Source: Halalkalibaculum roseum
GTDB taxonomy: Bacteria; Bacteroidota; Rhodothermia; Balneolales; Balneolaceae
Direction of reading: 5' to 3'
Length of the DNA: 64,000 bases
Assembly: GCF_011059145.1 (NCBI RefSeq)
Contig: NZ_JAALLT010000002.1
Location: 558,001-622,000, forward strand
Both the position numbers and the translations under genes were made by a program. A model generated the notes under the pieces. The model had not been told where the DNA came from. It searched no databases and was given only the letters and a program-made list of their open reading frames with translations. Positions 9,370 to 18,982 of the stretch are shown one piece after another. Position 1 is the stretch's first letter; every line of letters begins with the position of its first letter.

Positions 9370-9719
9370 TAATGAACAGGACACTCTCTCTGCAAAAGCC
9401 TGAGCCCTCTCTACAATGGTAAGATTTCCTCGAGAATTAACGAATTAGAATTTACTTAAGGAAAGGTGTGATAAGTGATATCTTTATACCGATAATTAAC
9501 CAATTGCCCCTTGTTATCAAGAAATTGAATATCACGATCATAATATCACGCTCTTTATACTCAATCCATCGAGAGAAAAAGAGATTGGTAAAATTCGGGA
9601 GTGCGCATACGTATTTTCTAGGAATTTTATAGGGTACTCTTGCAGCTGATTATTCGCTTGGGTAGTATCAGATAGGTTTCAGTTACTACAATATCTAATA
9701 ATAAAATCAGCGCCGGGGC
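9370..9719. other. Intergenic stretch without recognisable gene
   Basis: AT-rich sequence with no coding frame, hairpin with T-tract, or clear promoter that I can support. Confidence 0.5.
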
Positions 9720-9920
9720 ATGACGGAACAGGAGCAGGCAGTAGCTTATCTTAAAAAGGAGTGGGATAAGGTTGTAAGATCGGTCAAGACGAACTATACC
9801 TCACTGGACTCCAACCTCAATTCCATTAAAGACTACACCGTAGTCAGGGATAGTTTAATGGAGGTGGGTTACGATGTATCGGAAGTACACCGGTACGAAG
9901 TTGAAAATCCGTTTCGATAA
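9720..9920 (+). CDS. Small hypothetical protein, 66 aa
   Basis: Starts ATG at 9720. The product is charged and mostly helical (EQAVAYLKKEWDKVVRSVK, then SLMEVGYDVSEVHRYEVE), with no signal peptide or membrane segment. It is not recognised. It stands alone, with about 480 bp upstream and 575 bp downstream free of larger genes. Amino-acid composition is balanced, which argues for a real gene, but there is no homology evidence. Confidence 0.5.
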   Translation: MTEQEQAVAYLKKEWDKVVRSVKTNYTSLDSNLNSIKDYTVVRDSLMEVGYDVSEVHRYEVENPFR

Positions 9921-10019
9921 GTGGGTAAGCTCTTCCTTTAATTAGAAGCAGCGGCGTTGTAAAATTATCCGGGAATACCCGGTTTGAAACTAAATATAGA
10001 GTGCCTGTCAATACGATTA

Positions 10020-10175
10020 CTATTTAGCTGCTTTTTCACTACTGCTGTTTTTATTCTCAAACAATTCGCTGTAATCAGGTATCATATCTTTCAACGAAAC
10101 AGATAATGATTTTTTATTAGGTTTTCTTCGTGGGTTGGTGAAACTGCCTTTATACTCCTTGGAATTACTATTCAT
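10020..10175 (-). CDS. Small hypothetical protein, 51 aa
   Basis: A minus-strand frame from ATG 10175 to TAG 10020. It encodes a Lys/Ser/Asn-rich 51-residue peptide with a basic first half (NPRRKPNKKS) and a more acidic end. The sequence is not low-complexity noise, but no family is recognised and no convincing ribosome-binding site precedes it. Possibly a real small gene. Confidence 0.35.
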   Translation of the reverse strand: MNSNSKEYKGSFTNPRRKPNKKSLSVSLKDMIPDYSELFENKNSSSEKAAK

Positions 10176-10495
10176 CTTATGTCAAGATTTTAATTCTTTC
10201 CCATAATTTATTCCAGGGAAATAGTGTGATTGCTAACTCTGAATCAAAGTAACATTCTCAGAGGAAGAATGTGAGTTAAGAAATATTTATAAAGGGAAGA
10301 AGAGGTGTCTATTTGTATAGACTAAATCGATTCACGTATCAAAGAATTTATCGCTTATCAAAACATCTATAAGACATACCGTTTTTAGCCTAGATGATTT
10401 AAGTAGTACTGTTAGCCTGCCTATTGATATTAGGAAAATTAATTTCTCGGAAGTACATTAACTGAAATTAAACAGTGGTTTATTGTTAAACTTAT
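10176..10495. other. Intergenic region before the porin operon
   Basis: About 320 bp of AT-rich sequence, presumably holding the promoter of the downstream operon. No TAnnTTTG element with a well-placed TTG and no hairpin could be supported. Confidence 0.4.
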
Positions 10496-11512
10496 ATGAC
10501 TATATCTAATAGCGGGTGGCTTTTTCTTTTCTTTCTTATCCTGTTAATGCGTCCCTATGATGACCTTCTTGCTCAGGATACACAAATTCTCGGTTTCGTT
10601 GCAGGAGAAATGTATTATGAAGATGATGCCCTGAATTTTGGTATAGGGGAACAGGATCTGTTTATCACTTCCAAACTGAACGATAATTTTTCTTTTCTAG
10701 GTGAAACTGTTTTTAAATTTTCCCCGAATTCTCCGACTGATTTCAATGTCAGCGTCGAACGCATCATCGTTTCCTACAACTATAAAGGCAATCACAATAT
10801 CCTTTTTGGGAAACACCATACCCCCATTAATTATTGGAATGACTCTTACCACCACGGCCGTGTCTTTTTCCCGACTATCGGGCGGCCCTTGTTGTTCAGT
10901 GCCAACATCATTCCTATTCATACCACAGGTATTGCATTTCAGGGACTTAATCTGGGAGATTTGCGCTTTGGTTACAATCTGATGATAGGCAATGGTTTGG
11001 GTGCTACGGATGTTGCAGAAAACAACAAGGCGAAATCCATTACAGCCTCACTGAATATACAACCATGGAATGGGTGGCACTTTGGGGCAGCACTCTATCG
11101 TGATGTGATTTCAGCCGGGTCAATAGTACATGGCGACCTAATATCAAATCGTACCACACAGATGTTATATAACGGAACTGTCGCTTACTTCGGAAAGAAA
11201 TTTGAGTTGCTTGCTGAAAGCACTATTGCCAATAATGATGTGGATGGGAGCGGAAGCAGTACCTCTTATGCCAGCTATGCCTATGCCGGTCTGCGGGTCG
11301 ATGATAAAGTTGTACCCTATGTTCGTTTTGACAATCTGCAGTACGACAGCCAGGATCAATTTTTCAACAATGAAGATACTAACTCATATATAGCCGGTTT
11401 TAGATACGAGGTAAGCTATTTAATCGTTTTGAAAATGGAGTATCAATACATCGACCGCGACATTAGCGGAAGCACCGGTTTATTGAATACGCAAGTAGCC
11501 ATAGGATTTTAA
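10496..11512 (+). CDS. Outer-membrane beta-barrel (porin-like) protein
   Basis: 338 aa with a signal peptide (hydrophobic SGWLFLFFLILLM, cleavage probably after DDLLAQ). The mature part alternates hydrophobic and polar residues, as in beta-strands, is rich in Tyr/Phe/Gly/Asn, and ends in NTQVAIGF with a C-terminal Phe as in outer-membrane barrels. Strand-like pairs such as HNILFGKHHTPINYW and ITASLNIQPWNGWHFGAALY recall phosphate-selective or short-chain porins. It is first in a three-gene run: the next gene begins 12 bp after its stop and encodes a small PstS-like protein, and a histidine kinase follows. A sensing or uptake module is an inference from that order. Confidence 0.7.
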   Translation: MTISNSGWLFLFFLILLMRPYDDLLAQDTQILGFVAGEMYYEDDALNFGIGEQDLFITSKLNDNFSFLGETVFKFSPNSPTDFNVSVERIIVSYNYKGNHNILFGKHHTPINYWNDSYHHGRVFFPTIGRPLLFSANIIPIHTTGIAFQGLNLGDLRFGYNLMIGNGLGATDVAENNKAKSITASLNIQPWNGWHFGAALYRDVISAGSIVHGDLISNRTTQMLYNGTVAYFGKKFELLAESTIANNDVDGSGSSTSYASYAYAGLRVDDKVVPYVRFDNLQYDSQDQFFNNEDTNSYIAGFRYEVSYLIVLKMEYQYIDRDISGSTGLLNTQVAIGF

Positions 11513-11524
11513 TCAATATATCAC

Positions 11525-11974
11525 ATGAATTGTAGAGTACTTGTAGCTTTATCAGTTTTACTTTTTGTAGGCAGTCTGCCGGTTTCTGCACAGAATCAGC
11601 AGCTGAATGTTATTGCCAATTCCCAATCGGTGCCGGGAGAGATGAATATCGACCAGCTAAGAACCATCTTAAGGGGGGAAAGACTGAGGTGGGACGACGG
11701 GGTCTCTGTAAAAATTGCGCTGATGAAAACAAATACCACCATCGGCTCTTATACCTGTGAACGTATCTATAACATGTCTACTAATGAATTGAATAAATAT
11801 TTTCTTGCCCAGGTATTCCAGGGTAAGGTTAAGGCACCGACTTTTTTCACATCCAAGAGCGAACTTGAAGACTTTGTGGCAAGGACCCCGGGAGCAATAG
11901 GCGTTTCTCAAAACACCACTCTGTCAGGTAGTGAAATTAAACTGGTAGTTATTGATGGCAAAAAGCAACTTTAG
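11525..11974 (+). CDS. Short PstS-like periplasmic substrate-binding protein
   Basis: 149 aa with a signal peptide (VLVALSVLLFVGSLPVSAQ). The rest resembles the first lobe of phosphate ABC-type binding proteins: MNIDQLRTILRGERLRWDDG matches the place where this family has an F/L-x-G-xx-xxW segment, and ARTPGAIGVSQNT matches its PGAIGY motif. At about 130 mature residues it is half the length of a full PstS, so it is probably a single-domain form, common in porin/histidine-kinase neighbourhoods. It lies 12 bp after the porin gene and 57 bp before the kinase gene. Likely a periplasmic ligand sensor or accessory to them; the ligand is unknown. Confidence 0.65.
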   Translation: MNCRVLVALSVLLFVGSLPVSAQNQQLNVIANSQSVPGEMNIDQLRTILRGERLRWDDGVSVKIALMKTNTTIGSYTCERIYNMSTNELNKYFLAQVFQGKVKAPTFFTSKSELEDFVARTPGAIGVSQNTTLSGSEIKLVVIDGKKQL

Positions 11975-12031
11975 CTGTTGTAAAGGTCACTATTCATATC
12001 AAACATCCGTAATCAAAAGATTTAGCTGGGT

Positions 12032-14656
12032 ATGGCGCTGACTGTCAAAAGTAAAATTTTAATGACGGTACTTTCGGTAGTGCTGATGTTTACCCTTTTC
12101 ATTCTCTTTTACTTTCCTTCCCGACAAGAAAGAGTGCTCCTTGAAAATTATAATGAAGAGATCGAGAACTTTGCCAATTCAGTAGCACTTGGTGTCAAAA
12201 TTGCCCTGACGGAACAGAATTTTGAAGGGGTAGAAACAGCAATTGATTTTGTCAGGGACGACCATCGCCTTGAATTTGTAAGCCTCATCCAAATTGATAC
12301 CCTCCGGAATGCTGCGGATGATTCTTACAGTGTGCAAAAGACAGTCTTCAAAACCTTCCCGGAAGGGGTAAAGGTTGACGTTAATGCCCGTTCAAATGAG
12401 GATTTCATTTACAAAAGTTCCTCTTTTTCGACTCCGATCATGACCGGGGAGGTCATGCTGAGTTTTTCTACCCAAGAGATCGTTGCCAGTATGGAGCAGA
12501 TTCGCCTTACCTCCATTTTGGCAAGCTTGATTGTATTTGGAATAGGGCTTGGTATCGGCTTTATGCTGGCCAGAAATATATCGGGTCCGGTACTGGCGCT
12601 GAGGGATGCCGCTAAAAAAGTAGGAGAGGGAGACCTTTCTCAATCTGTGGATAATAAGTCTACAGATGAAATCGGTGAACTGGCGGTAGCTTTCAACAAA
12701 ATGGTCAAGAAACTGAATGTGGAAGCCGCGATGGAAAAGATCCGAACCCGGACCATTGCCATGCAGGAGTCAAGTGAGTGGCAGGAAGTGATGCAGGTAT
12801 TTTTCAAACAGATGCGACACCTGGGTTTTGAGGCGCCTGCTTATCGCGTGGTATTATGGGATATGCATTCCGGTAAATGGAATTACTGGATTTATAATGC
12901 CGACACTAATCAAATTACCCGATTGGAATCGTCTCTTGACGAGAGGATGGGGGATTTATCAGGATCCGGAAATTCGGTGAAGAGTCCAAAAGGATATGTG
13001 GCGTATACGATTTCACCTGATTCCGGTATATCTTCGGAACAGGAATTTTTAAATCAGTTAAAGGAAGCTGTAGATAATGAATCCCCCGACCTCCAACTTG
13101 AAGAATCCATAACAGTAGGTATGGCCGAAACTGCCTCGGGGGCGCTGGAAGTCATCGGGGCGGATAACTTGTCATCTGCCAATCAGGAGCTTCTTCAGCG
13201 ACTTGCCGAGGTAATGGATCAATCGCACACCCGGCTTCTTGATTTGGAAAAATCAGAAGCCCAGGCCCTTGAGTCACATAAACAGGCTGCGCTCGATAGG
13301 ATCAGGGGAGAGGTGGCCAGTATGCGGTCGCGAGACGACCTTAATAAGATTATTCCTCTGGTTTGGCGAGAGCTGACTACCCTGAAAGTACCCTTTACAC
13401 GTTGCGGGGTCTTCATCATTCATGAAAAAGATCATACCATTACCTGTTTTCTTTCAATGCCGGATGGAAAGGCGCTCGGGTTTTTTGAGATGAGTATAGA
13501 GGATACTCCACTCACCTCCCGCTTGTATGAATCGTGGAAAGAATCAAAAATTTATACCGAGCACTGGAATGAAGAGAACTTCCTTGAGTGGACAAATCGT
13601 CTGATAGAGTTAAACCATATAGACGACCAGGAAACCTACCAGGGTTCGGCTAAACCACCTAAATCTCTGGACCTGCACTTTGTTCCCTTTGAACAGGGCT
13701 TGCTATATGTTGGCAACAAGAATCCCTTGCAGGAAGAGAACCTCGAACTGGTGGATTCCCTTGCGCAGGTATTCTCGGTGGCCTTTGCACGCTACGAAGA
13801 CTTTAAGAAACTCGAGCGAGCGAAAAATGCCGTTGAGGAGACGCTCTCCGAATTGAAATCCGCCCAATCGCAATTGGTTCTGTCTGAGAAGATGGCATCA
13901 CTGGGAGAACTCACTGCAGGTATCGCCCATGAAATCCAGAACCCGCTGAATTTTGTGAATAATTTTTCCGAGATCAGCACCGAAATGATTAGCGAACTGG
14001 ACGAGGAGATCGAAAATAAGAATTACCGGGAAATCATATTCATTGCCAATGATCTTCGAAAGAATCTGGAAAAGATTAATGAACACGGCAAGAGGGCAAG
14101 CAGTATCGTGAAGGGTATGCTTGAGCACTCCAGGGACGGTAATCGTGAAAAAGAGTTCTGCGACATCAATAATCTTGCAGATGAATACCTGCGACTGGCC
14201 TATCACGGTTTGCGGGCTAAGGACAAATCTTTTAATGCAAAGATCAGCGTTAATCTCGATCCTTCTCTTCCCAAAATTAAAGTGGTGGCCCAGGATATCA
14301 GTAGGGTATTGCTGAACCTGATCAACAACGCTTTCTATGCCGTTAGCGAAAAAGCAAGAACACATGGGGAAGATTATGAACCTATTGTTATGCTCAGTAC
14401 AGAGTATGTAAACCGGCGGATTGAAATAAGAGTGAAAGACAACGGACCCGGTATCCCGGAAGAGGTTGCCGATAAAATTTTCCAGCCCTTTTTTACCACC
14501 AAACCTACCGGTAAAGGAACGGGTCTTGGTTTAAGCATCAGCTACGATATCGTCACCAAAGGTCATAACGGTAAGCTCTCCATGATTACCGAAACTGCTC
14601 AAAACGGGAAAGCAGAAACCGGAACGGAATTTGTCATTGTGCTTCCGGTAAACTGA
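12032..14656 (+). CDS. Transmembrane sensor histidine kinase with HAMP and GAF-like regions
   Basis: 874 aa. TM1 is at about residues 8-28 and a periplasmic sensor region spans 29-158. TM2 is at about 160-180 ([18 protein letters not shown]), followed directly by HAMP ([19 protein letters not shown] to about 232). Two cytosolic GAF-like segments occupy about 240-410 and 430-600. The dimerisation helix carries His633 in [11 protein letters not shown]. The ATPase domain shows the N box ([10 protein letters not shown]), G1 (DNGPGIPEE), F box and G2 ([10 protein letters not shown]). No receiver domain is attached, so a separate response regulator is needed; a receiver-only protein (24825) and an Hpt protein (27571) are elsewhere in the window but are not shown to be partners. 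It is last in the porin/PstS-like operon. Confidence 0.85.
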   Translation: MALTVKSKILMTVLSVVLMFTLFILFYFPSRQERVLLENYNEEIENFANSVALGVKIALTEQNFEGVETAIDFVRDDHRLEFVSLIQIDTLRNAADDSYSVQKTVFKTFPEGVKVDVNARSNEDFIYKSSSFSTPIMTGEVMLSFSTQEIVASMEQIRLTSILASLIVFGIGLGIGFMLARNISGPVLALRDAAKKVGEGDLSQSVDNKSTDEIGELAVAFNKMVKKLNVEAAMEKIRTRTIAMQESSEWQEVMQVFFKQMRHLGFEAPAYRVVLWDMHSGKWNYWIYNADTNQITRLESSLDERMGDLSGSGNSVKSPKGYVAYTISPDSGISSEQEFLNQLKEAVDNESPDLQLEESITVGMAETASGALEVIGADNLSSANQELLQRLAEVMDQSHTRLLDLEKSEAQALESHKQAALDRIRGEVASMRSRDDLNKIIPLVWRELTTLKVPFTRCGVFIIHEKDHTITCFLSMPDGKALGFFEMSIEDTPLTSRLYESWKESKIYTEHWNEENFLEWTNRLIELNHIDDQETYQGSAKPPKSLDLHFVPFEQGLLYVGNKNPLQEENLELVDSLAQVFSVAFARYEDFKKLERAKNAVEETLSELKSAQSQLVLSEKMASLGELTAGIAHEIQNPLNFVNNFSEISTEMISELDEEIENKNYREIIFIANDLRKNLEKINEHGKRASSIVKGMLEHSRDGNREKEFCDINNLADEYLRLAYHGLRAKDKSFNAKISVNLDPSLPKIKVVAQDISRVLLNLINNAFYAVSEKARTHGEDYEPIVMLSTEYVNRRIEIRVKDNGPGIPEEVADKIFQPFFTTKPTGKGTGLGLSISYDIVTKGHNGKLSMITETAQNGKAETGTEFVIVLPVN

Positions 14657-14756
14657 GAGGTTCTGTCACGGTTGGATACTCTTCTGCATGTAATGGCCAC
14701 GGCAGCCATAATCGACTCCAAGCAAAAAAACACATTACGTAAAATCGATTCCCGGG

Positions 14757-14875
14757 AATAAAAAGAAATGCCCCGGCTGCAATCAAGCAACCGGGAACAT
14801 ACCGGAGAGAATAGTTGGCTTTGAAAGTTTTCCCTCTCAGCCTAAGTATGACTGTTAAATAGCCAAATGGTTACA
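14757..14875 (-). ncRNA. ECF-promoter small RNA element A
   Basis: Read on the minus strand: TGTAACC (14869-14875), a 16-nt spacer, GTCAT (14848-14852), about 75 nt of transcript with a CTGAGAGGG/CCTCTC-type hairpin, then a CCGGG/CCCCGG stem with a T-rich tail ending near 14757. It starts 29 bp after the lipoprotein stop at 14904. It belongs to a six-member family defined by the identical promoter spacing. Confidence 0.6.
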
Positions 14876-14903
14876 GGACAAAAATAACTCTAGTCGACAA
14901 TAA

Positions 14904-15545
14904 TTATTCGCTGGTAGTAACTATGATTTGTCCTTCGTTCTCAATGACCAGTGCGAACTTATCAAATACGCTCCCTGATGCCTTAATTTTCACCTCTTCA
15001 ATTATCTCCTTAGTGAGTGTGACGTCAAACCGGTATTCCCCGTCTTCATAGAAACTGGAAGGGAAGTTCGGATAGTCCGGTATCTTATCAATTGAAAAGG
15101 GCTTATAGTCCACGATCGACCAGATGGCAGCCTGGATCTCCTTGTAAGTGATCTGAGGATAACTCTGCTTATAATGATCAATTCGATTTAATAGGTAATT
15201 CAACTTGTTCCAGTACACTTTACCTTCGGTGGAGTGAAGCTTAACATGCTTCTGCAAACCTTGTATAACTCTCACATCCCATTCAATACACCAGGCTCTC
15301 TTCTGGCCATTTGATATGATTGGGTTGGGGTCGATATTGCTGAGATCTATTAAATGGAGTGCAAAAGAATTTGCTCCGCTCTTTAAATCCATGGTAACAT
15401 CCTGGGCTTCAGCCACGGGTACGGTGGATTCAATAAATTCGACGGAATCTTCAATTCCTGTACTGCTGTAATCATTGCATGACGAGAAAAGTAGAAGGGA
15501 TAACATACCGAAAATGCCTATACGGATGCCATAAAAGCGATGCAT
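14904..15545 (-). CDS. Surface lipoprotein with a possible Cys-Gln thioester domain
   Basis: 213 aa. A type II signal ends in the lipobox LLLFSSC (lipidated Cys23). The mature protein contains AWCIEWD (Cys86) and, 52 residues later, EIQAAIWSI (Gln138), with YWNKLNYLLN between. These two blocks match the [YFW]-C-hydrophobic and hydrophobic-Q-x-x-hydrophobic-W signatures of thioester domains (TED, as in Gram-positive adhesins), in which Cys and Gln form an internal thioester that reacts covalently with host or surface amines. The match is by eye only. The C-terminal part (FDVTLTKEIIEEVKIKASG) looks beta-rich. The sRNA element A begins 29 bp after its stop. Alternative: a lipoprotein of unknown fold in which the motifs coincide. 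Confidence 0.6.
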   Translation of the reverse strand: MHRFYGIRIGIFGMLSLLLFSSCNDYSSTGIEDSVEFIESTVPVAEAQDVTMDLKSGANSFALHLIDLSNIDPNPIISNGQKRAWCIEWDVRVIQGLQKHVKLHSTEGKVYWNKLNYLLNRIDHYKQSYPQITYKEIQAAIWSIVDYKPFSIDKIPDYPNFPSSFYEDGEYRFDVTLTKEIIEEVKIKASGSVFDKFALVIENEGQIIVTTSE

Positions 15546-15869
15546 GGTTCACCTCTTAGATGTGGAGTTTTAGATGTATTTAGCCAACGTAGTTTTGTTA
15601 TTTCAAAGAAAAGAAAAGGGCAGGATAGGAGCTAGTTATTTTCTTTTAATTATTTCTTTTTCCCAATCATGATTATTATACAAGAACCTTCCTGAATTTC
15701 TCGACAAAATATTATTGCGCTTTTCGCCTCAGATCACATTTTTAAAATAATCTTATTGGCTGTGAATTTTACTCCTGAAACAGATTGGCTATTTAACGAT
15801 GTGAAACATTCCTAAGGAAGCTTACGTAAAGTCGACATATAGTTAAAATATTAACCAACCGAAGTAACT
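15546..15869. other. Intergenic, no gene seen
   Basis: About 320 bp AT-rich region between a minus-strand lipoprotein gene and a plus-strand small gene. It must carry their promoters, but none can be placed with confidence. Confidence 0.4.
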
Positions 15870-16076
15870 ATGTGTTGTAACCAAAAACAGGGATTGTGGT
15901 TTTTTCTGACTTTTGCTGCAATTTTTATTGGGTTGTCTTATTTCGATTTTTTTATCAGCAGTTTTATGCAAACGCTGTTTGATCCGAACACTTGGGTATT
16001 GGTATCCATTGTAATTGCCGGCAGTCTTATATATCGATGGAGCAGCAGGGAAGAAAGGAATCACCAGTACCGGTAG
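15870..16076 (+). CDS. Small two-helix membrane protein, 68 aa
   Basis: ATG at 15870. Two hydrophobic segments are visible, LWFFLTFAAIFIGLSYF (about 9-25) and WVLVSIVIAGSLIY (about 42-55), with a charged C-terminus (RWSSREERNHQYR). It begins with Cys-Cys but lacks a lipobox. Many DUF2892-like or inner-membrane small proteins look like this; no family is claimed. It converges with the terminator of sRNA element F, seven bases past the stop. Confidence 0.55.
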   Translation: MCCNQKQGLWFFLTFAAIFIGLSYFDFFISSFMQTLFDPNTWVLVSIVIAGSLIYRWSSREERNHQYR

Positions 16077-16082
16077 GCCTGT

Positions 16083-16176
16083 TAAAAAATACCCCCCGGA
16101 AAGGACAAAATCCGGAGGGAACCCATGTTAGTCAACTTGCCTGTATGTAAGACCGACAGAGAGACTATTCCTTACA
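16083..16176 (-). ncRNA. ECF-promoter small RNA element F
   Basis: Minus strand: TGTAAGG (16170-16176), 16-nt spacer, GTCTT (16149-16153), a short transcript containing ACTAACAT, then a CTCCGGA/TCCGGGG stem enclosing TTTTGTCCTT and a T-rich tail ending about 16083. It closely resembles element E at 21258 in promoter, transcript and terminator loop, and both differ from A-D in having TGTAAG rather than TGTAAC. The terminator may also stop the convergent small gene ending at 16076. Confidence 0.6.
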
Positions 16177-16371
16177 CTTTTTTCAAGATATCTCTATATA
16201 AATTAACCTGACCTCATTTCGGAATTCACGGGGTATGTACGAATCTTTTCTATAATATGTATATCTGATGGTAGGTGTAACGTGACTTCTTAATTTGCCT
16301 TCCTATAAATACTCTCCATGTAGCATTTCTGAATATGGCGTTTCAGCCGAACGGGAAAGCAACAATAGCTG

Positions 16372-16485
16372 AATAAAAAAACCCCGGCAGGGGTTGTTCT
16401 CCACCGGGGCTTTGGATAAGTAAGTTAAGTGAGACTTACTTTCATCTACGTGGTGTTTAGACTACTGAAAATCAAAATGGTTACA
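16372..16485 (-). ncRNA. ECF-promoter small RNA element B
   Basis: Minus strand: TGTAACC (16479-16485), 16-nt spacer, GTCTA (16458-16462), then a transcript of about 75 nt. It contains a strong AAGTAAGT/ACTTACTT hairpin and ends in a CCCCGG/CCGGGG stem with TTTTTTT. It starts 77 bp after the stop of small-protein gene 1 (16562). Only a 6-codon frame (ATG AAA GTA) is present, so it is read as non-coding. Confidence 0.65.
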
Positions 16486-16561
16486 GAAAAATTTTACGGG
16501 GTAGTAAAAGTGTCAATACTCAGGGTAGGTATACGTGGAATACCGGTTGGACTAGAGGTGT

Positions 16562-16768
16562 CTAGAGCCTGGCTTCCATCTTTTTCATAGCTTCACGGAG
16601 ACCTTCGGCCAATACCGAATGCCGGGTATGGTTTCTATCCCTGGTGATGAGTTCAACCTTACCTTGATCTTGCTCGACGCGCTTGACCTTCAACCCATTG
16701 TAATAGTATAAGTTCGGGGCACTGGAATACTCCCAATCTTCAGGGAACCATTTTTCCTTTGTGGTCAT
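16562..16768 (-). CDS. Small paralogous protein 1 (68 aa, unknown family)
   Basis: Member of a three-gene family within 6 kb (others at 19497 and 21967). Shared features: an aromatic/Pro start (WFPEDW), a short P-x-L-Y-Y-Y block, a V-K-R-V stretch, GKVELITRD, a basic RHSVL segment and a C-terminal amphipathic helix (LREAMKKMEARL). With the start at ATG 16768 the first conserved Pro is residue 9, as in the other two. Soluble, no signal peptide; probably one beta-sheet plus a helix. Small RNA element B follows 77 bp downstream on the same strand. Function unknown; a small regulator or ligand-binding protein are both possible. Confidence 0.65.
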   Translation of the reverse strand: MTTKEKWFPEDWEYSSAPNLYYYNGLKVKRVEQDQGKVELITRDRNHTRHSVLAEGLREAMKKMEARL

Positions 16769-16883
16769 GAGTATGGTAATTAAGTATGTACACTTAAAAA
16801 CAAGGATACCAATTTGTCACAAAGAAATTTGTAGGGTTTTTCCTGATATTTAGTGGGAGCTCTTTATATTCCCAGTCATAATC

Positions 16884-18332
16884 TTACTCTATCCAATATC
16901 CTTCAAGCATAACCCGGTGGATACTTCGGGAATTTCGAACATCCTTCAAGGGGTTATCGTCCAGCATGATAAAACTTGCCATTTTTCCTATACCAATACT
17001 TCCGGTGATATCATCGACTCCCAAAAATTGAGCAGGGATAATCGTTGCTGCACGAAGCACTTCCGCATTCGACATGCCACCATCACTCATGAATTCAAGT
17101 TCTTTATGGGCGCTATAGCCCGGAATGACTGAGGGATTACCTGCATCCGAACCCATTAGAATGGGAACTCCCGCTTTATAGAAGAGGGAAAAGTTCTGCA
17201 TCATATTCTGTTTATGTTGGTCAGTATCAACACCTGAGCTTTGTACCATCAGCTGCCGCACCGGCCAGTTTTCAAGACTGCGATTTGTTCTTTCTGAACT
17301 ATATTGCATGAGAAAGGGGTCTTCCAGAATCTCAGCAGAGGCCACATATTGATACATGTAAGCAATGGATAAGGTAGGAGTATAATAAATCGAATCTTCC
17401 TTCATCTTCTCAAACAAAGTTTCTGCATCCTTAAGCACCTGGTCTGCCACCGTATGGACAATAACGTCAACACCGGCGTGGATGGCATCCTCCAGATCAT
17501 CCTGCCGGGAAACATGGGCAAAGACAGACAGATTATATTCGGAAGCGATTTGAACTATTTTTTGGAGGGTTGCATCCGATATTCTCGGTTCTTCTGAGGC
17601 GCCACCCAAACCGGATTCAACCATTATTTTGATACCGTTAAGACCAAGTTCTTTCTTCTTTGAAAAAATAGCGTCAAAATCGGATTCTTCACTTACAGTT
17701 AAAATTCCCTGTTCATCCAGATCAATTTCATCTGCGGGGATTCCTGTCATCATGGGGACTAAAGGTATAGGATAACCGCCAGGAGCAGTGAGGATATCAC
17801 CGGTAGCAAATATTTGGGGACCTATTAATTCATTACTCTTCTGTTTATCAATTAAGTCCGCTGTGATCTCTTGATTGAACCCATGACCGCCTAGTGTAAA
17901 TATTGTACTGACACCGTATCGTGCAAATTGTTCAAGCGCCATCGGTCGTGTTGATTCGTCCGGGGGAATCAAACCGCCACTGTTCAGATGTGCATGCATA
18001 TCGATCATCCCCGGCATCAGAAAACGGTTTTCTGCGTTTACGATGGTATAGTTCTCCCTCAGGCTATCGTGTATGGACCCCTCAAATATTCGCGCAACAA
18101 TACCATTACGTACCGTCAGATGCTTATTTTCTAAAATAGTGCCGGATTCAACATCAACAACATTTGCATTCGTAATCAGGTACCGAGGGCTATTTTGAGT
18201 AGCATAGACTTCTTTGGGATCAAGCTTCAGAGTGTGTTCTTCAGTATTATGGAACCAGATAAAATAGGCACTCACTCCGGCTACTAAGAGTACTCCCAAA
18301 ATGACGCTAAAGACCTTAAGAAATTTTTTCAT
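16884..18332 (-). CDS. Membrane-anchored/secreted amidohydrolase
   Basis: 482 aa. An N-terminal hydrophobic segment (FSVILGVLLVAGVSAYFIWF) is an anchor or signal. The metal-dependent amidohydrolase fold follows: DMHAHL (metal His pair), a lysine candidate in GIKIMVESG, FAHVS and VIVHTVAD supplying further His, and MGSDAG with the catalytic Asp. The imidazolonepropionase-like/prolidase-like subgroup of this superfamily hydrolyses C-N bonds of small ring or dipeptide substrates; the substrate here is not predictable. The gene is 115 bp upstream of small-protein gene 1 on the same strand. Confidence 0.82.
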   Translation of the reverse strand: MKKFLKVFSVILGVLLVAGVSAYFIWFHNTEEHTLKLDPKEVYATQNSPRYLITNANVVDVESGTILENKHLTVRNGIVARIFEGSIHDSLRENYTIVNAENRFLMPGMIDMHAHLNSGGLIPPDESTRPMALEQFARYGVSTIFTLGGHGFNQEITADLIDKQKSNELIGPQIFATGDILTAPGGYPIPLVPMMTGIPADEIDLDEQGILTVSEESDFDAIFSKKKELGLNGIKIMVESGLGGASEEPRISDATLQKIVQIASEYNLSVFAHVSRQDDLEDAIHAGVDVIVHTVADQVLKDAETLFEKMKEDSIYYTPTLSIAYMYQYVASAEILEDPFLMQYSSERTNRSLENWPVRQLMVQSSGVDTDQHKQNMMQNFSLFYKAGVPILMGSDAGNPSVIPGYSAHKELEFMSDGGMSNAEVLRAATIIPAQFLGVDDITGSIGIGKMASFIMLDDNPLKDVRNSRSIHRVMLEGYWIE

Positions 18333-18508
18333 GCTTACGGTAGGTTGTTCTGTGTATTTGGTTGATATTTGAACAGAGCTTTCCTTTTGAAGGAGTTGAT
18401 AATAATGCCGTGGCGATTAAACGTTTCTTGTATATAAATTAAAGTTGCAACCTTTTCTATTAGGCAGGGGATTGCTTGAAATACTTTATACATGCCCCTA
18501 CCTTCGGT

Positions 18509-18982
18509 TTATTTTTCCATCAGTTCTTTTGCAACGCTATCATAATATTCTCTGGTTAATTTTTCTGTCCAAATCGTGGGTTCACTTCCGTAAACAGCAA
18601 TGTATGACACGGAACTATCTGCAGAGGATGTATGCCAATGTTCTGTATCTTTGGCACACATTATCACATCACCTTTTCTCATAATAATGGGGTCCTCATC
18701 TCTCTCCTGATAATAACCTTTACCCTCAATAATAATGAGTACCTGGGCTGTTGTGTGTTTGTGCCAATCTAAGGTCGAGTTTGGACTAAAAGTAGCCTGG
18801 GTAATATTGTAATCGAAACCATCACCCGCTTCTACCAAAAAGTTTAACCAGGCCTCACCCAGGTGATGAGTATTTGGAGCTTTGACACCTTTATCTAAAA
18901 ATGAGCTAATATCGTAATCAGAGCTTTGTGCATTAATCGATAAAGGGATTAAAACGAAAAATAACAGGGTTAGCTTTTTCAT
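18509..18982 (-). CDS. Secreted cupin-domain protein
   Basis: 157 aa with a signal peptide (LTLLFFVLIPLSINAQ). The core is a single cupin barrel: DWHKHTTAQVLIIIEGKGYY holds the first metal motif (HKH plus a Glu) and GDVIMCAKDTEHWHTS the second His. Small secreted cupins of this type often act as quercetinase-like or sugar-binding sensors; no substrate is suggested. It lies 176 bp upstream of the amidohydrolase on the same strand, possibly a separate unit. Confidence 0.78.
   Translation of the reverse strand: MKKLTLLFFVLIPLSINAQSSDYDISSFLDKGVKAPNTHHLGEAWLNFLVEAGDGFDYNITQATFSPNSTLDWHKHTTAQVLIIIEGKGYYQERDEDPIIMRKGDVIMCAKDTEHWHTSSADSSVSYIAVYGSEPTIWTEKLTREYYDSVAKELMEK

Noticed and set aside
15880-15910. 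TGTAACC on the plus strand in the small membrane-protein gene
   Set aside because: Sixteen bases later is GTTTT, not GTC, and it lies inside a reading frame.
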